Shown here one piece after another: positions 17,592 through 25,391 of a stretch of 64,000 nucleotides of DNA (positions are counted from its first letter, which is position 1; the number at the start of each line of letters is the position of its first letter). The notes beneath the pieces were generated by a model that was not told where the DNA came from, did no database searches, and was given only the letters and a program-made list of their open reading frames with translations. A program made the position numbers and the translations under genes. The stretch comes from Methanolobus halotolerans (GTDB lineage Archaea > Halobacteriota > Methanosarcinia > Methanosarcinales > Methanosarcinaceae), in NCBI RefSeq assembly GCF_004745425.1, contig NZ_PGGK01000011.1, positions 1 to 64,000 of the forward strand, written 5' to 3'.

Positions 17592-17637
17592 TAACAACAC
17601 CTATTATCTTTCCTAATACTATCTTTTTCCAAGTTGG

Positions 17638-17650
17638 GTGAAAGTGTTTT
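17638..17650 (-). promoter_or_regulatory. Conserved element upstream of integrase
   Basis: On the minus strand this reads AAAACACTTTCAC and lies 46 bases before the integrase start. The second integrase has AAACACTTTCAC 45 bases before its start, preceded in both by TAATGC. It could be an arm-type integrase binding site or an operator. See the copy at 59726. Confidence 0.5.
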
Positions 17651-17686
17651 GGGCATTATAACCGGTCCCGTATTCCGGTTGTTGGA

Positions 17687-18100
17687 ATGGTGGCTCTTGC
17701 GGCACTGATCGCTATCATCCCTCCTCCGACCAAGAACATGGCAGTGACAATCGATAGTGTATGTCTGAACAGTGCATCTCCGAATCCGGGAAATACTGTT
17801 ATTATTGATTCGACCACAGCAAACTCCCCTTTTGCAATCGATGTAGAACTATCTGTAACTGATCCTGATGGATATCCTGTCAGGGATGCCAATGTAGTAC
17901 TGCGCGGGCTCGGAGGTGTTGCGACCAGTGTCACAGACGATACCGGGTACTGTAAACTGACCACTAGTAATACTACGAGTGGAGACGAGATAAGCCTTGG
18001 AGCCAACCAGAATGAAGGAAGCATGGATCTGACGATATCTGCCGATGGTTTCTATGATTACGAGAAAACAAATGCAGTGAGGATTGTCAGGACTACGTGA
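17687..18100 (+). CDS. Membrane-anchored surface protein with Ig-like domain
   Basis: This 137-residue protein has a hydrophobic start (MVALAALIAIIPPP) and an exported beta domain with the CarboxypepD-regulatory pattern (DPDGYPVRDANVVLRGLGG, then TDDTGYCKL). The next gene has the same layout but about 20 more N-terminal residues before its membrane helix. The codons just upstream of ATG 17687 read NRSRIPVVG, in frame and similar to the neighbour, up to a stop at 17639. The 5' end may therefore have been cut off by provirus integration. A TATA-like TTATAA at 17656 could drive a leaderless message of the short form. Confidence 0.6.
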   Translation: MVALAALIAIIPPPTKNMAVTIDSVCLNSASPNPGNTVIIDSTTANSPFAIDVELSVTDPDGYPVRDANVVLRGLGGVATSVTDDTGYCKLTTSNTTSGDEISLGANQNEGSMDLTISADGFYDYEKTNAVRIVRTT

Positions 18101-18136
18101 TCCTTTCTTGACATCTTTTTTTATAATCCCATTACT

Positions 18137-18583
18137 ATGTGCAAACGTTCCTTTTTACCGGACTGTGGCGCAGCTACAGGCCTTCCCATCAGGATGGTGG
18201 TGCTTACCATAATAGGTATGATCGGCATGTACTTAATCCTTACAGCGGTCCTTAGCACTCCCCTGACTCCTGATACCATGTATGTTTCTGTGAATAAGAG
18301 CAGTTTCAGCATCAATAATACTTTAAGTGATTCACCTGAGCTGCTGGTACATGTCTTTGACCAGGGGGACGTACCGGTGGGAGGGGCTAATATCGTAGTC
18401 TGGGACCCTTCAAGGGAACAGGCTGCAGGCGGGATTACTGACGGCTCTGGCCGGTTTGTCTTCAAACTGACAAATATAACCCTCCCTGCGGGCAAGAGCG
18501 AGGGCTTCATAGCTGTCAGGGTCATGCAGGAAGGATACTTTGAATATTCGGATAACTTCTTTGTCAAGGTTAGAAAAGAATGA
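18137..18583 (+). CDS. Membrane-anchored surface protein with Ig-like domain
   Basis: This 148-residue protein has a short cytoplasmic start, one membrane helix (MVVLTIIGMIGMYLILTAVL, about 20-39), and an outer beta domain (DQGDVPVGGANIVVWDP, then GSGRFVFKL) of the carboxypeptidase-regulatory type. It is a relative of the gene at 17687. A TATA-like TTTTTTATAA lies just upstream. The function is unknown; such domains occur in archaeal envelope proteins. Confidence 0.7.
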   Translation: MCKRSFLPDCGAATGLPIRMVVLTIIGMIGMYLILTAVLSTPLTPDTMYVSVNKSSFSINNTLSDSPELLVHVFDQGDVPVGGANIVVWDPSREQAAGGITDGSGRFVFKLTNITLPAGKSEGFIAVRVMQEGYFEYSDNFFVKVRKE

Positions 18584-18604
18584 GATGTTAAGTGTCTTTT
18601 GTGC

Positions 18605-19252
18605 TTATGCCTTCGCACGATTGGTCAGGTAGAACTTCATAAGCAATGTAATTACAAAGATAAATGCGATTCCGAAGGAAAAGTAAGGGGAACGGATGAT
18701 GTCCCACCTTCCCGCAGTGATAAGCGCACCTGTGAGAACAAGTATGAGCGCACCGATGATACCCGACATCTCCAGCGGTACCTGCATGGAGCCAATGTTG
18801 ATACGGCTGCGTTTTTCTGCTTTTTCCAGGCGTTCCCGCAGTTCTGCCATCTCATTCATGAGGTCCGTTGAGAACTGCTCCGGTCCTTCCCTTGCGTCCT
18901 CCGGGATCAGATCAGCAAGTCTGGCATTGTCTTCCTGAAGCTCGTGGATGTTCCGGCCAAGTTCTGTGACCTGCTGGCGCAGGGACTGCAGCTCCAGTGT
19001 GAGTTCTCCGGAGGCAGCTGCATTACTCTTTAAGCTCTCCAGTTCCTGTGTGATCCCAACGATGCCTTCTCTGGTATCTTCAAGCTCCTTTTCCAGATCA
19101 GTATCATATGCCGACAGGTCATCCTCCGGCATGTCCCCCCTGGACAATCTTCTCTCAACGGCGCGCAGCCTCTTTTCCACACTCCTCAATTCCTGGTCCT
19201 GGGAGTGCAGCCTGCCGTTGATGTCTTCTTTGATCTTTTTTTCGTCATTCAT
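18605..19252 (-). CDS. Coiled-coil protein with two C-terminal membrane helices
   Basis: Of its 215 residues, 1-145 are Glu/Lys/Arg/Leu-rich with long heptad patterns (EKELEDTREGIVGITQELESL, ELRERLEKAEKRSR). Two hydrophobic segments follow (GIIGALILVLTGALI and FGIAFIFVITLLMKFYL). The coiled coil should lie in the cytoplasm and oligomerise. I do not recognise the family. It converges with the preceding surface protein gene with 21 bases between stops. Confidence 0.7.
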   Translation of the reverse strand: MNDEKKIKEDINGRLHSQDQELRSVEKRLRAVERRLSRGDMPEDDLSAYDTDLEKELEDTREGIVGITQELESLKSNAAASGELTLELQSLRQQVTELGRNIHELQEDNARLADLIPEDAREGPEQFSTDLMNEMAELRERLEKAEKRSRINIGSMQVPLEMSGIIGALILVLTGALITAGRWDIIRSPYFSFGIAFIFVITLLMKFYLTNRAKA

Positions 19253-19494
19253 ATGGATCTGCCTGCCAACAGATTCATACTTAGTTAATATTTTATATTA
19301 AAACCCTTCGATTTTTACTCAGATGCCTGTAGCGGGAGTGAGGCCGGGGGCACAGTGCTTCTGTCTGTCAGCAATGTACGTGGAACTTCAGGAAAGAAAA
19401 GATTCAGGCTGTGGCCTGATAACCCTTTGGAAAATGGGACCGATGGAAAAGATGTTTTTCCGATGCCGATCATGAATGTTTCTGCAATGAATCC

Positions 19495-20790
19495 TCACCA
19501 GCAGATACCCTCGTAATCGATATCCGTGCTGAGCTTCTTCGGGTCGATCATTTTCCTGCCGTCGATAACTGTCTTGCCGGCCATGGCACCGAACTCTTTG
19601 TCCAGTTTCCCGAACTCATCCCATTCTGTCATGATCAGGCATCCTTCGGCCTCTTCGAGGGCCTCGGATGAGGTCTTACAGTAAGTGATGTCAGGGAATA
19701 CCTTCTTCATGTTTTCCGCAGCCATGGGATCATATGCCGCAATGTCGGCGCCCTGGCGCAGGAGTTCGGCGATGACGGGAATGGAGCGTGATTCGCGGAT
19801 GTCGTCTGTGTCGTTCTTGAAGGCCAGCCCGAGCACGGCTATTCTTCTGTTCCCGAGTTCGCCCAGCCTGTCCTGTAACAGCTCCACCATCTTCAGGGGC
19901 TGGCGGTCATTGACACCCACCACTGATTCGAGGAGATGGGGCCTGTAGCCGATGCCATTGGCCTTGCCGATTAGCGCCTTAACATCTTTGGGGAAGCACG
20001 ACCCCCCAAAGCCCGCACCGCAGTTGAGGAAGCTGCGCTCTACCCGGAAGTCCGTGCCTACGGCATCCATGACCTCATAGGTGTCGATGCCGAGCTGCTT
20101 GCAGATATTGCCAATTTCGTTTGCGAAGGATATCTTGGTTGCGAGAAATGAGTTATTGACGTACTTGATCATCTCGGCGGTCCTGGGATCGGTGTGCGTG
20201 ACCGGACAGTCCACCCCCCGGTAGAGTTCGGAAACCACAAAGCCCGACCTCTCATCGATGGCACCCACCACGATCTTGTCAGGGTGCATGAAGTCGTAGA
20301 CCGCCTTGCCTTCTCTCAGAAACTCCGGATTCATAGCAACCCCGAAATCCCTGCCGGCCTTCTTGCCCGAATATTCCTCGACTGTAGACAGCACGACCTT
20401 CTCAGTGGTCTCAGGCACCACTGTGCTCTTGACAACGACCACATGGTAATGCTCCTTCTTAGCGATGGCCCGGCCAAGGCTCTCACTTGCAGCCTTAACA
20501 ATTGAGAGGTCGATGCTCCCGTCCTCTCCTGAGGGCGTTCCCACGCAGATGAATGACGCATCGGAGTTCTGCACAGCATAATCATAGTCCGATGTAGCAA
20601 TAAGCGTCTTCTGGGAATGTTTCTCCAGCAGCCCGTCCAGCCCCTCTTCCCATATGGGCGCCCTGCCGGAATTGATTAGCTTCACTTTTTCTTCATCGAT
20701 ATCTATACAGATGACTTCATGTCCTAATTCTGCAAAACAGGCGGCAGAGACTGAGCCTACGTAGCCGGAGCCGATAATGGATACTTTCAT
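19495..20790 (-). CDS. ugd: UDP-glucose 6-dehydrogenase family protein
   Basis: This 431-residue enzyme of the UDP-sugar dehydrogenase family oxidises UDP-glucose (or a related UDP-sugar) to the uronic acid with two NAD. The N-terminal Rossmann motif is GSGYVGSVSAACFAELGH. The catalytic cysteine lies in FGGSCFPKD (about 258-266). The C-terminal domain with LGLAFKNDTDDIRESRS is complete, so the length is full. It would feed envelope glycan or protein N-glycosylation. Substrate preference between UDP-glucose and UDP-GlcNAc types is not certain, though the pattern favours UDP-glucose. Confidence 0.9.
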   Translation of the reverse strand: MKVSIIGSGYVGSVSAACFAELGHEVICIDIDEEKVKLINSGRAPIWEEGLDGLLEKHSQKTLIATSDYDYAVQNSDASFICVGTPSGEDGSIDLSIVKAASESLGRAIAKKEHYHVVVVKSTVVPETTEKVVLSTVEEYSGKKAGRDFGVAMNPEFLREGKAVYDFMHPDKIVVGAIDERSGFVVSELYRGVDCPVTHTDPRTAEMIKYVNNSFLATKISFANEIGNICKQLGIDTYEVMDAVGTDFRVERSFLNCGAGFGGSCFPKDVKALIGKANGIGYRPHLLESVVGVNDRQPLKMVELLQDRLGELGNRRIAVLGLAFKNDTDDIRESRSIPVIAELLRQGADIAAYDPMAAENMKKVFPDITYCKTSSEALEEAEGCLIMTEWDEFGKLDKEFGAMAGKTVIDGRKMIDPKKLSTDIDYEGICW

Positions 20791-20884
20791 GGGTGTTTTC
20801 TCCTGGGTGGTTGATTGATGGGGTGGGTATATTAGGGTAATAGATACCTTCTTTTATTGAAATCTCTAGCCTAGTTAAATCCTA

Positions 20885-23472
20885 TTAACTGCTTGGTGCT
20901 GTAATATATTCATAAATTGAATCTTCAACAGGATGATTCATCTTATACCTTACTTTTACAACTGAAACATTTTTGTTGTTGTCATCTACTAAAGTGGTTT
21001 CTTCGAAGCTATCATCAATAGGTGTTACATCTCCCATCTAATAGAAATCATTACTTTCTCCATTGCTTTTTTTGATGAATAAAGGCAAACGAAGTCCATT
21101 TCTGTAATTTCTAATGGTAGATACATCATTACTCTTCAATGTTCTTCTAGATTTAGACATCCATTCAAATTCTGAATTGTTGATAAAACCTTCTTCATAT
21201 TTTGTAGTACTCGAAATATTTTCTTCTTTGTGATAGTTTACGAATATTGGACAATTTGTCTTTTTGGGATGAATAAGATAACCTCCAACATTCTGCGCTA
21301 AAGGATTCTGATCCCAATTTAGAATTCTAAAAACATCTTTTCGAGAATATTTTTGATACAATAGGAACCCATCGACATACTTATCTCTGTCAAAATTTCT
21401 ATCATAAATTGTTTCGGAATAATCCAGCATATCATTTAGAAAACGGAAGAATATTTCAGTTTTTAGAGTATCAATAAATTGCTCACTAAATGATAGAATT
21501 CTATTTGCATAAGTAATGATTTTTAAATCGTATATTTTACTTACACTCACTAGTTCCTTGTTATGATTTTCAGTTACAAAATCAAAATTGATGTTTTTGA
21601 CACATGATTCAATTGTTTCATCAGGAACCGAAATTCCATATTTATCGAAAATAATTGCTTTAAAATCTTCCTTTAACAGATTATTTCCAGCAATTAGCTC
21701 TTTGAGAATAATGACTTCTTCAACTCTTTTTGTGTTTGCAATTTCATTGGAGAACAACTCAAGGAGTTTTGTTTCCTTTTCTAATAGTTTGTTTTGTAAG
21801 GATTCTTCTTGATTTAATACGAAATTGAAATAGGATTTTGAATAGTTCACATACAATTGTGGATCTCTTGAACCATGCTCTACAAAGTCCATCATCATAG
21901 GAATTTCACCAATCTTGAATTTTAAAAGTTCATAATCTTTAACAAGATCCTTTTTAAGATGTAAATATATAATCTAATTTTTCAGATGGATCTGAACTTT
22001 CCAATCTATTAATCGCATCAATTCTCTCTTTTTCAGTATTATTTCCAGATAATGAAACAGTTCTGTAACCTATTGAATTAAATGCATCAGAAAGTTCCTG
22101 ACTTTCAGCTACACTACTACAAAATATTAATCCTCTAGTGCAACCATTATCACAGCCATAAAATTCAGCTTTTTCAATAATTCTAGTTACACGTTCTTTT
22201 GCAGTTAATAATGAGAATGCTGTATTTTCATCTAAAACTTTGCCATCTACAGTGATATCAGTTACACCAAAATAGTGAAAATTCGACAACATCTTTTCTT
22301 CTAAAGCTCTATGCAAGCGAATTTCGTAAGCAATGTTGTGTTCAAATTGAGAAAAGATATCAAATCCATCTGTCCTTTCAGGTGTAGCAGTCATGCCTAA
22401 AAGGAATTTGGGTTTAAAATGATGGAGTATTTTTTGATAGCTTTCTGCTCCAGCTCGATGAGTCTCATCTATAACAATATAATCGAAATGTTCCTCATCA
22501 AATCGACTAAGATGTTCGTATCTAGAGATGGTTTGAATAGTTGAAAATATAAAATCAGCATCAATTTTTCTTTCATTGCCTGAATAAATTCCCATTCTTC
22601 GCTCGTTGCCAAAAATATTTTTGAAACTTTTCATAGCATTCTCTGCTATATTTCTTCGATGGACTATGAATAAAAACTTTTTAGGATTGTATGTTTTCAC
22701 ATCAAATGCAGACAAATAGGTTTTCCCTGTACCAGTTGCAGAAATTAATAGCGCTTTTTTTTTATTTTGTGATCTTAAATCTTTCAGACTTGCCAATGCT
22801 TCCTTTTGCATTTTATTAGGAGTAATTAAATTTTTGTGGTGTAATTCGATGCTCTTTTTTGAACTTGAAATAAATCTCTTTCAAACTGTAATCAATTTCA
22901 TAAGACTCAATGAATTCATCATCGACACATAAGGCATTTTCGAATTCATTTTTAAATTCATTAATTGAATCAATTATTAACTTTGAGTTAGAAGTAGCTG
23001 AAACTTTCAAATTCCACTCTTTGTTTGAGCATAATGCATTAGCTGTAAGATTGCTGCTCCCGACAATCAAGTTATATCGATTATTTTTTTTGAACAAATA
23101 TCCCTTCGCATGGAAATCAGAATCAACTGCTATTTTTAACTCAATATTTTTGAGCTTTAGTAAAGATTTCAATGCTTCTGGTTGAGTAAAATATTGATAT
23201 TGAGATACCAATATTTTCCCTTTTATTCTAGAGTTTTCAAGGTCTTTTAGTGGATTTATTAAAGATATCACGCCACTTTTTGTTGCAAATGCTACCGAAA
23301 ACCAAAATTCGTCACAATTTTTTAGTTCTCTTGATATAGTTTGTAGTACTTTTTTCCCATTGTTTGTATCATTTACTAATAACTCTGGTAGGTAATCTTT
23401 TTTTGAAGATAGAGATTGGTCAATAAAACCGGTTTTCAGACTGTCTAATAAGTGTACAGGAAAATGATCCAT
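20885..23472 (-). pseudogene. Broken PLD-helicase-DUF3427 gene
   Basis: Three minus-strand frames make up one ruined gene. The 5' piece (23472-22816) is a phospholipase-D-like nuclease domain with HAKGYLF and GSSNLT. A frameshift in the A6 run (T6 at 22855-22860 on plus) leads to a DEAD/DEAH helicase piece (to 21954) with ATGTGKTYLS, DETHRAG and TATPERT. It then stops at a deletion that removes helicase motifs V and VI. The third piece (from about 21955, ending 20885) is the DUF3427 region and carries one in-frame TAG at 21038 where relatives have Tyr or similar. The intact family is about 950-1000 residues and is linked with phage defence or DNA repair. Confidence 0.85.
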
Positions 23473-23473
23473 T

Positions 23474-23869
23474 TCAACATTCCCTCATTAATTTTGAAAC
23501 AATAGGGAGATCTGCTTCAGTCCAATCCAAGTTTGATAATTTTTCTGGATTTACCCACTCGAATGCAATATGTTCTTTCAAGTTAAATTTTGAACTTAAA
23601 GTGCTGCAGATGAAACTGTGCATAGTAACACTAAAATCAGGATATTGATGATTTACAGTTAAAAATTTTCTCTCAACTTTTATGTTTAGATCAAGTTCCT
23701 CTAATAATTCACGCTTTAATGCTTGTTCTTTAGTTTCATCAGATTCTATTTTCCCACCTGGGAATTCATATCTTAAAGAAATGTAATCGTATTTTCCATG
23801 ATCTCTTTGAACACATAGAATCTTATTATCATCAATTATTATTGCTGCAACTACTTCATAGTGTTTCAT
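23474..23869 (-). CDS. NUDIX hydrolase (MutT-like)
   Basis: This 131-residue protein has the complete NUDIX box: GGKIESDETKEQALKRELLEE (GX5EX7REUXEEXGU, with Leu in place of the last small residue). These enzymes cleave nucleoside diphosphate derivatives such as 8-oxo-dGTP. It starts about 20 bases after an AT-rich promoter region, and its stop lies one base before the start of the broken helicase gene, so the two formed an operon. NUDIX plus PLD-helicase pairs recur in prokaryotes; the partner's loss leaves this gene orphaned. True substrate is unknown. Confidence 0.88.
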   Translation of the reverse strand: MKHYEVVAAIIIDDNKILCVQRDHGKYDYISLRYEFPGGKIESDETKEQALKRELLEELDLNIKVERKFLTVNHQYPDFSVTMHSFICSTLSSKFNLKEHIAFEWVNPEKLSNLDWTEADLPIVSKLMREC

Positions 23870-23954
23870 TTGTTTTGTACGTCCTAGAAAACATGATGAT
23901 TAAAATAATTTGTAAAACATTTTAAAATTGTCGGGTTGATTTGGTTAGTACCAA

Positions 23955-24317
23955 TTAGATACGTCCAAAAAAAAGAATATCGTAACTCTGAAACAGGTGA
24001 ACACAACTTCCCTTCATCTCTGTAGTCACCCTACTCAACCAAACCCCTTCCGACATCGACTCCACCAGAAACTCCAGCGTATCCCCCCAGTTCACCCCCG
24101 CTCGAATACTGCTGCAGGCATCGATAATACCTTGCCCTTGTCCTACAGTATGTTGATCGGCGGATAAACGTGCCAGAGCAGGACGTAATTGGGCGGTATC
24201 TCGTGTCTGATAATACCAAATCAAACACCGATATAATGCAATAGTTTCCAGTATTTCAGCGAAGGAATGTGCCGCCTTCGGTGGATGGTTATGTTGTTTC
24301 TTTTCCTGGTGGGACAA
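23955..24317 (-). CDS. Uncertain short protein
   Basis: This is a possible 120-residue frame beginning at TTG. The first half has aromatic and charged helical character (FAEILETIALYRCLIWYYQTRD). I recognise no family and see no clear ribosome site. It sits between the NUDIX gene and a dead toxin-antitoxin locus, so it may itself be a fragment of a larger lost gene. It could also be chance. Confidence 0.25.
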   Translation of the reverse strand: MSHQEKKQHNHPPKAAHSFAEILETIALYRCLIWYYQTRDTAQLRPALARLSADQHTVGQGQGIIDACSSIRAGVNWGDTLEFLVESMSEGVWLSRVTTEMKGSCVHLFQSYDILFFGRI

Positions 24318-24375
24318 ATCTTAATTACTCATTGGCACATACTAAATATTTAAAAACCTCAAAGTATTGATATCT

Positions 24376-24821
24376 ATGGATTCAGAAACCCCGACCCCGC
24401 AAAAAGAACACCTTCTCCCTCTCCTCCGCGAATTCTTCCGCACAGAGGAGCATGTCGAGCTTGCCTACCTTTTCGGGTCGGTGGCGGAAGGGGAAGAAGG
24501 TCCTCTGAGCGACATCGACATCGGTGTTTACTGTCCCGCAGGCTCACGAAGGCGCAGAGGGACAGGAAGCGCCTTTAGTTGATAGCAATTCTCACAACCT
24601 TTGCTAAAAACGACAGGGTAGACCTGCTGTTACTCAATGATACCCCGCCGGTGCTAAGCTTTGAGATTATCCGGCCAAACGTCCTGATATTTGAAAGGGA
24701 CAGCAGCCTTAAAGTGAATGTTGAGCAGCGTATCATGTCAACATATCTGGACTGGAAATATTATGAAGATCGTCTGAACCAGAATCTGCTCAAAAGGATT
24801 CTGGAAAAGGGGCTTGCATGA
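24376..24821 (+). pseudogene. Frameshifted MntA-like antitoxin
   Basis: The N-terminal half holds an intact nucleotidyltransferase motif, FGS then ten residues then DID. After VYCPAGSRRRR the frame fails and stops at 24582. The C-terminal half continues in another frame from about 24579 (FAKNDRVDLLLLNDTPPVLSFEIIRPNVL), which is typical of the same family. A frameshift or small rearrangement near 24530-24590 explains this. It would not give a whole protein. Confidence 0.8.
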
Positions 24822-25137
24822 ATGCGCGATGAGGACAGGATACTTCGCAAACTGAATTTCATGCAGAAATGTGTCAGTTACCCGAAGTCTGTAGATGCAG
24901 GCAGCTCCGGGCTGGAGAATAATTACGAACTACGCAGTGCGGTTGAACGTAACTTCCAGCTCGTCATTGAAAGTGCAATAGACATTGGCGAGATGATAAT
25001 TTCCAGAGAAAGATTCGAAAAGCCTGAGACATACAGAAGTGGATATGGATATTCTGCACATGTTCCTGACCGAAAGGCTAGAGGATTTCGATGAATTCGC
25101 ACGGCACATCGCTCGGTATTTAAGAAGCGACTCTTGA
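24822..25137 (+). pseudogene. HepT-like toxin with catalytic region deleted
   Basis: The first 70 residues are a normal HEPN/DUF86 start (RILRKLNFMQKCV, then RNFQLVIESAIDIGEMIIS). After KPETYR near 25035 the frame changes. From there another frame reads VDMDILHMFLTERLEDF to RSDS and a stop at 25137, which is the normal C terminus. The central part with the RX4HXY RNase motif is missing, so the toxin is dead. The start follows the antitoxin stop directly (TGAATG). Confidence 0.8.
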
Positions 25138-25345
25138 ATTCTGTTTCTCGCCGGGTCTGCAATATTTCCCTATGTTCAACGCAAGAATGCAAAAGCGCAA
25201 GGATAACAACAGCTTTGAGCCTTCGAATTCTATAATGTGATCATTCGTGTTCTCCTGAAGATCTCAAGGTTACAGTTGTACCGCTCCCTTAACACCATAT
25301 GCATAACTCTGCCTCCCACCCTGTGCAATATGCCAAATACACAAT

Positions 25346-25363
25346 CCCGGCCTTCAGGCCGGG
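25346..25363. repeat. GC-rich palindrome
   Basis: CCCGGCCT-TC-AGGCCGGG is a perfect eight-base-pair hairpin in an AT-rich gap, 28 bases past the stop of the minus-strand PINc-ATPase gene. A similar stem (GGCCT/AGGCC core) follows the integrase at 60967. It may act as a 3' end structure or belong to a dispersed palindrome family. Confidence 0.5.
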
Positions 25364-25391
25364 CAATCACAAAAAAGGTGTGTCCTAATCT

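Noticed and set aside
20885-21100. Functional pyrrolysine residue in the DUF3427 piece
   Set aside because: The same gene already has a frameshift and a deletion of helicase motifs, so the TAG is most simply another injury.
25138-25391. Coding sequence in the gap after the dead HepT gene
   Set aside because: Frames here are short or antisense to the PINc-ATPase gene, and apart from the GC-rich palindrome nothing stands out.
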